A stretch of 64,000 nt of DNA from Streptomyces xanthophaeus (GCF_030440515.1 NZ_CP076543.1:4121501-4185500), one strand, 5' to 3'. Numbered from the stretch's first letter, positions 25,420-33,780 are shown. Notes: generated by a model not told the origin, from the sequence alone. A program made the numbers and translations.

Positions 25420-26192
25420 GACTGCCCGACGAGTTGGACACGTTGCGCGAGGCGGCACCCGTGGGGTTCGCGGCACGCGTGCTGGACCGCGTCGGCGTTC
25501 CGGCCCATCGCTACGACTGCTACGTGCGGGCCGATTCGCCGGTCGGCCCCCTCTACGTCGCCCACGGGCGGGGCGCGGTGACCGGCGCCGCCGCCACGGA
25601 CTGGTACGCCGACGACCGGGCCTTCGAGGACGCCTACCGGGCCCGGACCCGGCGGTCGGCGCTCTCCGGGGTCAAGCCCCCGCCGGGTCTGACGCGGGCC
25701 CTGCGCGGCCGGGACCGGACCCTGCGCTACGAATTCGGACCGCTCGCCGACGAACAGCGCGCCGTCCTGCAGGCGACCCGGGCCATCCCCTTCGGGCAGC
25801 TCCGTCCGGCGGCCTGGCTGGCCCGCGAGGCCGGCATGCCGGATCTCGCACCCGAGACGGTCCTGGCGGCGGTCCGGGCCAATCCCGTCCCGGTGCTCGT
25901 GCCGGCGCACCGGCTGTGCACGGACGACGGGCTCCCGGCGGACTGCGGGCTGCCGGCCGGGTTCGAGCGGCGGCTGCGGGAGTGGGAGGGCGTGGACGCC
26001 GAGCGGGTGGAGCGGTTCGTGCGGGCGGGCGCCCGGTTCCTGGGCAGCGGCACCACGCGGATCTTCTGCTACCCGACGTGCGCGCACGCGCGCCGCATCA
26101 CCGCCCGCCACGAGGTGCCCTTCACCTCGGCCGACGAGGCCTCCGCCGCCGGGTTCCGGGGCTGTCTCAGCTGCCGCCCGGCCGTCGTCTGA
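25416..26192 (+). CDS. alkyltransferase-like / Ada metal-binding fusion protein
   Basis: The 258 aa protein joins two Ada-type parts in reversed order. Residues about 100-190 look like the MGMT/Ada-C fold, but the active-site PCHR is PAHR (Ala164 replaces the methyl-accepting cysteine), as in alkyltransferase-like proteins. Residues about 208-255 match the Ada N-terminal zinc domain, with Cys218-x3-Cys222 in FCYPTC and Cys250-x2-Cys253 in CLSC, which in Ada takes methyl from phosphotriesters. No HTH/AraC domain is seen. AAGGAGG precedes the ATG, which overlaps the sigma gene stop. I infer a methylation sensor that may control the sigma factor, possibly for defence against the cluster product. 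Confidence 0.78.
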   Translation: MRLPDELDTLREAAPVGFAARVLDRVGVPAHRYDCYVRADSPVGPLYVAHGRGAVTGAAATDWYADDRAFEDAYRARTRRSALSGVKPPPGLTRALRGRDRTLRYEFGPLADEQRAVLQATRAIPFGQLRPAAWLAREAGMPDLAPETVLAAVRANPVPVLVPAHRLCTDDGLPADCGLPAGFERRLREWEGVDAERVERFVRAGARFLGSGTTRIFCYPTCAHARRITARHEVPFTSADEASAAGFRGCLSCRPAVV

Positions 26193-26215
26193 CACCCCCT
26201 ACGGCCGGCGCACCC

Positions 26216-26527
26216 TCAGCGGTCGGCGTCGATCAGGTCGAGCAGGCCGGGGAAGCGCAGGTCCAGGTCGGCGCGGCGCAGCGTGGCCGCCCGGCTGTTG
26301 CCCCGGTCCACCTGCCGCACCAGGCCCGCCTCGCGCAGGATCCGGAAGTGGTGGGTCGTCGTCGACTTCGAGACCGGGAGGTTGAAGGAGGCGCAGGTGC
26401 GCGCCGTGCCCGCCGGTTCCCTCAGCAGCTCGCTGACGACGGCGTAGCGCAGGGGGTCGGAGAGCGCGTTCAGCACGGCAAGCAGGCTCATCTCCTCCAG
26501 CGAGGGGTGGCCGTCCTCGTCGGGCAT
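26216..26527 (-). CDS. ArsR-family transcriptional repressor
   Basis: The 103 aa protein is a winged-helix ArsR/SmtB regulator: LNALSDPLRYAVVSELL, then the recognition helix SKSTTTHHFRILREAGLV. There is no cysteine metal motif, so it probably senses something other than a metal. It is divergent from an MFS and a flavin monooxygenase, whose promoter region holds an AGGTTCG/CGAACCT inverted repeat that would suit a dimeric repressor. Confidence 0.87.
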   Translation of the reverse strand: MPDEDGHPSLEEMSLLAVLNALSDPLRYAVVSELLREPAGTARTCASFNLPVSKSTTTHHFRILREAGLVRQVDRGNSRAATLRRADLDLRFPGLLDLIDADR

Positions 26528-26583
26528 CGCGCCCTCCTCCCTTAGGTACGGCTTGCATCATACCTCCCTCCTGTGCCAGCTTA

Positions 26584-26605
26584 AGGTTCGATCAAAACCG
26601 AACCT
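26584..26605. promoter_or_regulatory. candidate ArsR operator
   Basis: AGGTTCG (26584-26590) and CGAACCT (26599-26605) form a 7-bp inverted repeat with an 8-nt spacer in the 117-nt divergent region. A weaker pair AGGTA/TACCT lies at 26544-26565. Confidence 0.5.
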
Positions 26606-26644
26606 AGCCCTCAGCCGGCCGGACCGAGCCTGGAGTTGTGCCCC

Positions 26645-28210
26645 ATGAGTACGCAGACCATGTCGTCGGCCGCGCCACCGGCCCGGGCGAAACAGCAGCC
26701 GGATCGCACGGCGACCCTGGCCGCCGTGCTCCTCGCGGTGTTCGTCGTCCCTATGTCGATCTCCGGCACGGCCGTGGCACTGCCCGGGATCGGCGCCGAC
26801 ACCCACGCCGGCCTCGCACCCCTGCAGTGGGTGGTGAACGCCTTCAACGTCGCCTTCGCCTGCTTCACCCTCGTCTGGGGCTCCGTCGCCGACATCGTCG
26901 GCCGGGTCAAGGCCTTCGCCGCCGGCGCCGCCGTCTACGCCGTGGCCTCGCTGGGCGGCGCGCTCGCCACCGACGTGCTGTGGCTGGACGTCACCCGCGC
27001 GCTCGCCGGGACCGGCGGCGCCGCGATCTTCTCCTGCGGCGCCGCGATCATCACGACCGTGTTCGACGGCCCGGCGCGCGCCAGGGCCTTCGCCCTGTTC
27101 GGCACCGTCGCGGGCGTCGGGGTGGCGGTAGGCCCCTCGCTGGCCGGCGCGCTCGTCCAGGGCCTCGGCTGGCGCTGGATGTTCGCGGTGCACGCCGCCG
27201 CCCTGCTCCTCGTCCTGGTCGCGGTGCCCGCCATCGCCAGGGCCGTACCGGCCGGCGGCGGCAGCGGGGCCCCGGTCGACGTGCCGGGCAGCGCGCTGTT
27301 CGTCGTCGCCATGGTGCTGCTGACCACCGCCATCGTGCAGGGCTCGCAGTGGGGCTGGGTCAGCCCCGGCGTCCTCGGGCTGTTCGCGGGCGCCGTCGTG
27401 GTCCTCGCGGTCTTCGCCGCCGTGGAGAACCGCCGGGAGCACCCCCTGCTGGACCTGGGCCTGCTGCGCCACCGGCGCTTCGTCGGCCTGTGCCTGGTAC
27501 CGGTCGCCGCGTCCTTCGGGTTCGTCACCGTGCTCACGTACCTGCCGAGCTACCTGACCGCGGCCACCGGCCGCGACAGCGGCGCGGCCGGCCTGATCAT
27601 GCTGCTGCTCACCGCGCCCGTGCTGGTCTGCCCGATGCTCGCCGCGCAGCTGGTCACCCGCGGGGTCCGCGCGCTCACCCTCGTCCACGTCAGCCTCGCC
27701 TGCCTGGTCGCCGGCGACCTGGCGCTCACGCTGTTCTCGCCCGACGCGACGATCCTCGTCGTCGCCCTGCCGATGCTCGTCACCGGCGCCGGCATGGGCC
27801 TGTCGGCAGGGCTCGTGGACGGCCAGGCGCTGGAACTGGTCGACCCGGCCAGGGCGGGCATGGCGGCGGGCTTCCTCAACACCCTGCGGCTCGGCAGCGA
27901 GGCCATCGCCGTGGCGGTGTACGGATCGGTCCTCGCGACCGTGCTCCGCTCCCGCGTCGAGGACGGCACCGGCGGATACGCCGGCGCCGGGCAGGCGGAC
28001 CAGGTCGCCGACCGGGCGGCCGGCGGTGACCTCGCCGGGGCCACCGAACTGTCCGGCGCCCTGGACACCGAGGGCTTCGCCCGCTTCCTCGCCCGGTCCT
28101 ACGACTCCGCCTTCCACTCCGTCCTGTGGGCACTCGCGGCGGTCTGCGCTGTCCTGTGCGCCGCGATCGCCACCCTGCTGCGCGGCAGCTCCCCCAGGAG
28201 GACCGCATGA
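26645..28210 (+). CDS. MFS drug exporter (DHA2 type, 14 helices)
   Basis: The 521 aa protein has about 14 hydrophobic helices, the motif WGSVADIVGRVKAF in loop 2-3 and the antiporter motif C region GTVAGVGVAVGPSLAGALV. This is the DHA2 group of proton-driven multidrug exporters. ATG 26645 was preferred to an upstream TTG. Its stop overlaps the next ATG (ATGA). With the ArsR gene and the flavin monooxygenase it forms a likely inducible detoxification set. Confidence 0.88.
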   Translation: MSTQTMSSAAPPARAKQQPDRTATLAAVLLAVFVVPMSISGTAVALPGIGADTHAGLAPLQWVVNAFNVAFACFTLVWGSVADIVGRVKAFAAGAAVYAVASLGGALATDVLWLDVTRALAGTGGAAIFSCGAAIITTVFDGPARARAFALFGTVAGVGVAVGPSLAGALVQGLGWRWMFAVHAAALLLVLVAVPAIARAVPAGGGSGAPVDVPGSALFVVAMVLLTTAIVQGSQWGWVSPGVLGLFAGAVVVLAVFAAVENRREHPLLDLGLLRHRRFVGLCLVPVAASFGFVTVLTYLPSYLTAATGRDSGAAGLIMLLLTAPVLVCPMLAAQLVTRGVRALTLVHVSLACLVAGDLALTLFSPDATILVVALPMLVTGAGMGLSAGLVDGQALELVDPARAGMAAGFLNTLRLGSEAIAVAVYGSVLATVLRSRVEDGTGGYAGAGQADQVADRAAGGDLAGATELSGALDTEGFARFLARSYDSAFHSVLWALAAVCAVLCAAIATLLRGSSPRRTA

Positions 28211-29706
28211 CCCACACCCACACCCACACCCAGGTCCTGGTCGTCGGGGGCGGGCCCGTCGGGATGCTCGTCGCCGCCGAACTCGGGCACCACGGCGTCG
28301 CCACCGTCCTGCTCGAAGCCGAACCGCGGACCGTCGACCGGCCCAAGGCCGGCACCCTGCACGCCCGCACCGCGCAGGGCCTGGCCCGCCGCGGCCATCT
28401 GCCCGCGCCCCTCGCGACCGCGGAACTGCTGGGGCGCGGCCGTGCCGACGCGTTCCACTTCGCGGGCATGCCGGGACTCGCGATCACCGCCCCCGCCACC
28501 GAGCCCGGACCCGTGCTCGGCCGCTCCCAGGCCGACCTGGAACGGGACTTCGAGCACCGGGCCCGCGAACGGGGCGTCACCGTACTGCGCGGACACCGCG
28601 TGACCGACATCGTCCCGGGACCCGACACCGTCCGCGTCACCGCCCAGGGGCCGGACGGCTTACGGCAGTTCACCGCCGAGTACGCCGTCGGCGCGGACGG
28701 CGCCCGCAGCACGGTGCGCGAGCGGCTCGGCTTCGTCGCGGACACCCATCCGGCCACCATGTCCGCCCTCCTCGGCCTCGTACGGCTGCCCGACCCGGAG
28801 AGCGTGCCGTACGGCTGGCACCGCACCCCGCACGGCTGGACGGTCGCGGGCGTCTCCCCGTACGGCCACAGCCGGTTCATCACGATGGACTTCCGCGGCC
28901 CGCACCCCGACCGGCGCTCCCCGCCCACCCTCGACGAGCTGCGCCGGGAGGCCGGACGCATCCTCGGCCACCGCGTGCCGATGGCCGACCCGCGATTCCT
29001 CTCCCGCTTCAGCGACTTCGCCCGGCTGGTGCGCCGTTACCGCCAGGACCGGGTGTTCCTCGCCGGCGACGCCGCCCACATCCACTTCCCCGTGGGCGGG
29101 CAGGGCCTCAATCTGGGTCTGCAGGACGCACTCAACCTGTCCTGGAAGCTCGCGCACACCCTCGCGGGCAGCGCGGGCAAGGACCTGCTCGACACCTACG
29201 ACGCCGAACGCCGGCCCGCCGGGCAGCGCGTCATCGACAACACCCGGGCCCAGCTCGCCCTGATGCGGCCGGACCCCGGGCTCGACCCCCTGCGCGACCT
29301 CGTCACCGAACTCCTCGCGATCGACGCGGTCGGTGCCCACGTAGGCCACATGATCAGCGCCCAGGAGACGGTGTACCCGGCGCGCACCGGGCGCGGCTCC
29401 CGCTGGGAGGGCCGGTTCCTGCCGAACCTGCCGCTCACCACCGTCGACGGCCCGACCGACCTGACCCGGCTGCTGCTGCCCGGCCGTCCCCTCCTGCTCC
29501 TGCTCGGGGAGGCGGGCCGGGCCCACGGCGAGCAGGGCGCGGGATGGGCCCACGCGGTGCGCACGGTGTCGGCGACGACCGCCCGGCCGCTGCCCTGGGA
29601 CGCCGTCCTCGTCCGGCCCGACGGGTACATCGCCTGGGCCCCGGACGGCGGCTCCCTGGCCGGCGCCCTGGACCACTGGTTCGGCGAACCCCGTCGGCAG
29701 GCATGA
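28207..29706 (+). CDS. group A FAD-dependent monooxygenase
   Basis: The 499 aa protein has the Rossmann motif VVGGGPVGMLVAAELGHHGV, the DG motif YAVGADGARSTVR, and the GD motif VFLAGDAAHIHFPVGGQGLNLGLQD. This is the p-hydroxybenzoate-hydroxylase fold used by PgaE/MtmOIV and by antibiotic-inactivating enzymes such as rifampicin monooxygenase. The N-terminus has a THTHTHT run. AGGAGG precedes the ATG. One TTA codon occurs at 28660-28662. With an MFS exporter and an ArsR repressor, a role in xenobiotic or antibiotic modification is likely; substrate unknown. Confidence 0.85.
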   Translation: MTHTHTHTQVLVVGGGPVGMLVAAELGHHGVATVLLEAEPRTVDRPKAGTLHARTAQGLARRGHLPAPLATAELLGRGRADAFHFAGMPGLAITAPATEPGPVLGRSQADLERDFEHRARERGVTVLRGHRVTDIVPGPDTVRVTAQGPDGLRQFTAEYAVGADGARSTVRERLGFVADTHPATMSALLGLVRLPDPESVPYGWHRTPHGWTVAGVSPYGHSRFITMDFRGPHPDRRSPPTLDELRREAGRILGHRVPMADPRFLSRFSDFARLVRRYRQDRVFLAGDAAHIHFPVGGQGLNLGLQDALNLSWKLAHTLAGSAGKDLLDTYDAERRPAGQRVIDNTRAQLALMRPDPGLDPLRDLVTELLAIDAVGAHVGHMISAQETVYPARTGRGSRWEGRFLPNLPLTTVDGPTDLTRLLLPGRPLLLLLGEAGRAHGEQGAGWAHAVRTVSATTARPLPWDAVLVRPDGYIAWAPDGGSLAGALDHWFGEPRRQA

Positions 29707-29710
29707 AAAA

Positions 29711-29751
29711 AATGCCCTCCGGCACTGCGTTTCCGCAGGTCGGAGGGCATT
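29711..29751 (-). terminator. intrinsic terminator after tRNA-Ala
   Basis: AATGCCCTCCG (29711-29721) pairs with CGGAGGGCATT (29741-29751), with an inner ACTGCG/CGCAGGT stem. A run of T on the minus strand (A-run at 29706-29712) follows, so it stops transcription leaving the tRNA; it may also stop the plus-strand operon. Confidence 0.85.
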
Positions 29752-29757
29752 TGAGTG

Positions 29758-29830
29758 TGGAGCCTAGGAGATTCGAACTCCTGACATCTGCCTTGCAAAG
29801 GCAGCGCTCTACCAACTGAGCTAAGGCCCC
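29758..29830 (-). tRNA. tRNA-Ala(TGC)
   Basis: The minus strand folds as a 73-nt cloverleaf: acceptor GGGGCCT/AGGCTCC, D arm GCTCAGTTGGTAGAGC, anticodon arm GCCTTTGCAAGGC with TGC, and T arm with GTTCGAATC. CCA is not encoded. Confidence 0.95.
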
Positions 29831-29992
29831 ATGGAAGTGGACGCACCGGTCCCCTGCGGGAGGTGTGGTCGTTCCGCAGAACAGAGTACCGGGTGTACCC
29901 CCTCATCTCGCAAAATGATAGGGACTCCCGCCGTGCGACCACTCTCCGTAAGATGCTCGCGAGGTTCGCACCAGCGAAGGGGAGTAGTAAGA

Positions 29993-30541
29993 GTGGACGC
30001 AGTACAACAAGAGGCCACGGCCAGAGCCAGAGAGCTTCAGCGCAGTTGGTACGGGGAGCCGCTGGGAGCTCTCTTCCGCCGGCTCATAGATGACCTCGGC
30101 TTGAACCAGGCCCGCCTCGCTGCCGTCCTCGGACTGTCGGCGCCCATGCTGTCCCAGCTGATGAGCGGCCAGCGAGCCAAGATCGGGAACCCGGCCGTGG
30201 TCCAGCGCGTCCAGGCCCTCCAGGATCTCGCAGGCCAGGTGGCCGACGGAAGCGTCAGTGCGGGGGAGGCCACCGACCGGATGGACGAGATCAAGAAGAC
30301 CCAGGGAGGCTCCGTCCTCAGCAACAGCGGCCAGACCACCACCAGCTCCGGCGCACCCACGGTCAAGCGGGTCGTCCGCGAGATCCAGTCGCTGCTGCGC
30401 TCGGTCTCCGCGGCCGGCGACATCATCGACGCGGCGAACACCCTCGCCCCCAGCCACCCGGAACTGGCAGAGTTCCTCCGGGTGTACGGCGCGGGCCGCA
30501 CCGCCGACGCGGTCGCCCACTACGAGGCCCACCAGAACTGA
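29993..30541 (+). CDS. DNA-binding protein with HTH (conserved Streptomyces family)
   Basis: The 182 aa protein has an HTH at about residues 30-70: LNQARLAAVLGLSAPMLSQLMSGQRAKIGNP. The rest is Gln/Thr/Ser-rich then helical. The GTG at 29993 follows AAGGGGAG 8 nt upstream; the longer frame starting at 29831 runs into the tRNA and is not used. It is followed by a Ser/Thr kinase gene 48 nt downstream. I do not know its regulon; this pair is part of the conserved origin-side region. Confidence 0.85.
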   Translation: MDAVQQEATARARELQRSWYGEPLGALFRRLIDDLGLNQARLAAVLGLSAPMLSQLMSGQRAKIGNPAVVQRVQALQDLAGQVADGSVSAGEATDRMDEIKKTQGGSVLSNSGQTTTSSGAPTVKRVVREIQSLLRSVSAAGDIIDAANTLAPSHPELAEFLRVYGAGRTADAVAHYEAHQN

Positions 30542-30589
30542 CACGCACGCACGGGGGCGGACGACGGGTGACGGGGGACGGGCGCAGCG

Positions 30590-31894
30590 ATGGGTGAGGT
30601 CTTCGCCGGTCGGTACGAGCTGATCGATCCGATCGGACGCGGTGGCGCGGGTGCCGTGTGGCGGGCCTGGGACCACCGCCGCCGCCGCTACGTGGCCGCG
30701 AAGGTCCTCCTGCAGAGCGACGCCCACACGCTCCTGCGCTTCGTACGGGAGCAGGCACTGCGGATCGACCATCCGCACGTACTGGCTCCGGCCAGCTGGG
30801 CGGCCGACGACGACAAGGTCCTCTTCACCATGGACCTGGTCGGCGGCGGCTCGCTCGGCCATGTGATCGGGGACTACGGGCCCCTGCCGCCCCGTTTCGT
30901 GTGCGGCCTGCTCGACCAGCTCCTGTCGGGCCTCGCGGCGGTGCACGCGGAGGGCGTGGTGCACCGCGACATCAAACCGGCCAACATCCTGATGGAGGCC
31001 ACCGGAACCGGGCGGCCGCACCTGCGGCTGTCCGACTTCGGCATCTCCATGCGCAAGGGCGAGCCCCGGCTGACCGAGACCGACCTCGTGGTGGGCACGC
31101 CGGGCTATTTCGCCCCCGAGCAACTCCTGGGCGCCGAGCCCGACTTCCCCGCCGACCTCTTCGCCGTGGGGCTGGTCGCCCTGTACCTCCTCCAGGGCCG
31201 CAAGCCCGACTCCCGGGCACTGGTGGAGCACTTCTTCGCGCAGGGCACCCCGGGCGCCCCCGAAGGCGTTCCCGCACCGCTGTGGGACGTCATCGCCGCT
31301 CTCCTGCAGCCGGACCCCCAGAGCCGCTTCCGGACGGCCACAGGGGCGCGCAAAGCCCTTGCCGAGGCCGTGGAGCTGCTGCCGCCGCCCGCCCCGGACG
31401 AGGATCCGGTGGAGGTGTTCGACCAACTCGGCCCGCTGCCGCCCGGCTTCGGCCCGCAGGGCCCGCTGAGCACGGCGGCCGCGCCCCCGCAGGCACCCGC
31501 GCCCGCCGCCGAGGCCGTGGCGCCGGGGGCTTCCGCCTCCGTGACGGTGCCCGCGGAGCCGGTCCGGCCCGACCCGCGCGGTACGGCGGGTACGGCCCCG
31601 GCGGCCCGCACCGCGCCGACGGCCCCGTACCCGGCCGCTCCCGCCGCTCCCGCCGTCCCCGTCCCTGTGGCCGCAGTCCCGGCCCGGGTACCCGCGTACG
31701 GGCCTTCGGAGACGGGCAGCTTCCACCTGCCGCCGCCGGGCGCGCCGGCCGCGCCGGTCTCCTCGGCCCCCGCCGGGGCGCCGGTCCGGGCGGGCGGCAG
31801 GATCGCCCCGCCCCGGGCGAAGGCGGTGGCCTCCCTGCTCGCCGCGGCGCTGCTCTGCTTCGCGGTGGGCGTCTGGGCCCTCACCCGGTTGTAG
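30590..31894 (+). CDS. membrane-anchored Ser/Thr protein kinase
   Basis: The 434 aa protein is a Hanks-type kinase: glycine loop IGRGGAGAVW, ATP lysine in VAAKVL, catalytic loop HRDIKPANIL, DFG in LSDFGIS, and activation-loop end GTPGYFAPEQ. All key residues are present, so it should be active. A Pro/Ala-rich linker (about 265-400) leads to one C-terminal transmembrane helix. No external PASTA domain is seen. Its 3' end overlaps the convergent gene at 31881 by 14 nt. Confidence 0.9.
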   Translation: MGEVFAGRYELIDPIGRGGAGAVWRAWDHRRRRYVAAKVLLQSDAHTLLRFVREQALRIDHPHVLAPASWAADDDKVLFTMDLVGGGSLGHVIGDYGPLPPRFVCGLLDQLLSGLAAVHAEGVVHRDIKPANILMEATGTGRPHLRLSDFGISMRKGEPRLTETDLVVGTPGYFAPEQLLGAEPDFPADLFAVGLVALYLLQGRKPDSRALVEHFFAQGTPGAPEGVPAPLWDVIAALLQPDPQSRFRTATGARKALAEAVELLPPPAPDEDPVEVFDQLGPLPPGFGPQGPLSTAAAPPQAPAPAAEAVAPGASASVTVPAEPVRPDPRGTAGTAPAARTAPTAPYPAAPAAPAVPVPVAAVPARVPAYGPSETGSFHLPPPGAPAAPVSSAPAGAPVRAGGRIAPPRAKAVASLLAAALLCFAVGVWALTRL

Positions 31895-33188
31895 GACCGC
31901 GCCCCCGCCGCCCGAGCAGCGTCCAGCCGCCCAGCACCAGCAGCAGGACGGTCCCGGCCCCGAATCCGGCGCCCGCCACGATCCGCATCGTGGAGTGCCG
32001 CTCGACGGCCTCGGCGGCCTCCGGGGCGGTGAGCCCCTCCTTGGCCGCGGCCCGGTCCCCGTCGCCCACGCCGAAGCCTCCCGCGGCCGGACTCCCCCGG
32101 TACGCGGGCGGCTTGGCGGGCGTACCCGTGACGTCCAGGCGCAGGGTCAGCGGCACGGGCGCCGCGTCCTCGGTGAACTCGGCGACCTTCGCGCCCATCG
32201 TGACCGCGACGTAGTACCAGCCCGCGACGGAGACCGGCTTCACGCCCTGATCGCCTGCGAAGCGGTTCTCGTACGCGACGGGCGGGGTCTTCTCCAGGGT
32301 GATCCCGGCCTGCTTGCCGTCGTACGAGGTGTCCTTGTCGGAGATCAGGCCCCGGTACGGGCTGTAGAGGGACACGGTGAGCCCGCCCGACGCCGAGCCG
32401 TAGGTCTTGGTCATCTTCGCGGCGGCCAGTTCGGCGCCGAGGCCCAGCTGCTGCCCCCAGTCCAGCGGGACCCGGTAGAAGCGGGTCTGCCCGGGCCGCA
32501 TCTCGTCGCGCCACACGCCGGCGTCCAGGGCGCGGGCGTCGTTGAAGCCGGTGCCGCCGCTGCGGGGCACCGCCTCGGTGCCGGGCAGCACGGGGGCGCC
32601 CGAGGGCCAGGTGCTGGGCGCGGTGGTGGGGCCGCCTGCGCCGAGGCCGGGCTCCCGCTGGACCTTGATCTCCAGCGGCCAGGGGCTCTGGTCGTAGCCC
32701 TTGGCCGACGTCCGCGTGACCTTGGCGTAGTAGACGCCCGCGGGCGCGCAGTCCTCGTCCTCGGCGCCCCGGCGGACGCCCGCGGCGCCGATCGGGTAGG
32801 GGTCGTAGCCGAAGTTCGCCCGGCCGCCGCTGCGCGGGCAGGAGCGCCCGGCGGTGGTCATGACCTCCACGGCGATGCCGTCGCCGCCGGAGACCTTCGC
32901 ACCGGCCGCGGGGCGGACCACGGCGGAGACGTAGACGTCGGACCCGTCCTGGTCCAGGACGAGCCGGTACACGCGTTCCCCCGGCCCGAGCGTGTCCCGG
33001 TAGACGTTCCCGGCCTCGATCTGCGGGGCGTCGGCCGTGGAGGGCTTGCCCTCGATCGCCTTGGCGCCGTCCGCGGCCCGGTAGGTCGGCAGGGGGCCGG
33101 GCGCGGCCCCCTCGGCGTACGCGACCCCCGGCGCTCCCGCGACCAGGCCCAGGGCCGCCGCCCACGCTGTCGTCCGTCCCCGAACCAT
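31881..33188 (-). CDS. secreted protein with C-terminal membrane anchor, unknown function
   Basis: About 435 aa. The N-terminus is a signal peptide (VRGRTTAWAAALGLVAGAPGVAYAEG, cleavage near AYA). The body has beta-type segments, two cysteine positions, and the C-terminus has a transmembrane helix (GFGAGTVLLLVLGGWTLL) then a basic tail. This is typical of Streptomyces cell-surface proteins. I prefer the ATG at 33188 over the more distal start at 33221. The function is not recognised. It converges on and overlaps the kinase gene. Confidence 0.78.
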   Translation of the reverse strand: MVRGRTTAWAAALGLVAGAPGVAYAEGAAPGPLPTYRAADGAKAIEGKPSTADAPQIEAGNVYRDTLGPGERVYRLVLDQDGSDVYVSAVVRPAAGAKVSGGDGIAVEVMTTAGRSCPRSGGRANFGYDPYPIGAAGVRRGAEDEDCAPAGVYYAKVTRTSAKGYDQSPWPLEIKVQREPGLGAGGPTTAPSTWPSGAPVLPGTEAVPRSGGTGFNDARALDAGVWRDEMRPGQTRFYRVPLDWGQQLGLGAELAAAKMTKTYGSASGGLTVSLYSPYRGLISDKDTSYDGKQAGITLEKTPPVAYENRFAGDQGVKPVSVAGWYYVAVTMGAKVAEFTEDAAPVPLTLRLDVTGTPAKPPAYRGSPAAGGFGVGDGDRAAAKEGLTAPEAAEAVERHSTMRIVAGAGFGAGTVLLLVLGGWTLLGRRGRGPTTG

Positions 33189-33206
33189 CACGCCCACCCC
33201 GAGTTT

Positions 33207-33218
33207 GCTTGCGCAAGC
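33207..33218. promoter_or_regulatory. 12-bp palindrome upstream of the secreted-protein gene
   Basis: GCTTGCGCAAGC is a perfect palindrome 18 nt upstream of the ATG at 33188. It lies where a repressor could block the promoter; the factor is unknown. Confidence 0.35.
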
Positions 33219-33260
33219 CAAATCTTTACATAACGGAATTTTTCGTCACAGAGCAGCACA

Positions 33261-33290
33261 AAGCCCCGGCCGCAGCGGCAGCCGGGGCTT
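33261..33290. terminator. hairpin downstream of the DLW-39 gene
   Basis: AAGCCCCGGC and GCCGGGGCTT form a 10-bp stem with a loop of about 10 nt. It ends the minus-strand transcript coming from the small gene at 33310-33444. Confidence 0.65.
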
Positions 33291-33309
33291 CATGAATCAG
33301 CCTTGGGTC

Positions 33310-33444
33310 TCACACACCGGAACCAGAGGGCACGGAGTCAGTTGCCTCCGTCCACAGGTCCTGCTCGGCGCGGTCCGCCTGGATCTGGCGGTACACGAGG
33401 AGCCCGCCGATGGCGGCCAGTGCGACCAGGAGCAGCTTCTTCAC
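33310..33444 (-). CDS. DLW-39 family small protein
   Basis: This 44 aa protein begins VKKLLLVALAAIGGLLVYRQ, a hydrophobic segment like one membrane helix, and then RAEQDLWTEATD, the DLW motif that names the family in Streptomyces. GTG start at 33444, GAGG 7 nt upstream. It lies between tRNA-Ile and the secreted-protein gene. Function unknown. Confidence 0.83.
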   Translation of the reverse strand: MKKLLLVALAAIGGLLVYRQIQADRAEQDLWTEATDSVPSGSGV

Positions 33445-33548
33445 CGCGCGACCTCGTCTTTCGTTGACGTAGGGGACTTCTGGCGCCCAACAATACACAC
33501 CGACCGATACCGATCGGTGACCTGGCGGTCCACCAACTGGCCCAACCA

Positions 33549-33582
33549 CGAAGACCCCCAGGCCTTGGCCTGGGGGTCTTCG
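33549..33582 (-). terminator. terminator after tRNA-Ile
   Basis: CGAAGACCCCCAGGCC and GGCCTGGGGGTCTTCG make a perfect 16-bp stem over a TT loop just beyond the tRNA 3' end. Confidence 0.85.
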
Positions 33583-33588
33583 ACACTG

Positions 33589-33662
33589 TGGGGCTAACAG
33601 GATTTGAACCTGTGGCCTCATCCTTATCAGGGATGCGCTCTAACCAACTGAGCTATAGCCCC
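33589..33662 (-). tRNA. tRNA-Ile(GAT)
   Basis: The minus strand gives a 74-nt cloverleaf: acceptor GGGGCTA/TAGCCCC, D arm GCTCAGTTGGTTAGAGC, anticodon loop CTGATAA with GAT, T arm with GTTCAAATC. CCA is not encoded. Confidence 0.95.
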
Positions 33663-33780
33663 ATCCGCGCTGCGCGCTGACTCCTGAAGATTAGCGCACA
33701 GACCCGGTCAGGCCAAAATCCGTTGTCCGGGGGCGTCTGCGCAGGTCATCCGACCCGTCGCGGGCGCCCGGGCGGAGGGC

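Noticed and set aside
24717..26192. 491-codon frame extending the Ada-like protein upstream
   Set aside because: The upstream part is an out-of-frame shadow of the sigma gene; a strong ribosome site marks ATG 25416.
1..29757. Prophage, insertion sequence or integrative element genes
   Set aside because: No transposase, integrase, phage structural genes or flanking direct repeats were seen in the window.
31881..31894. 14-nt convergent overlap of the kinase and secreted-protein genes as a regulatory device
   Set aside because: Short tail overlaps are common in Streptomyces and there is no further sign of function.
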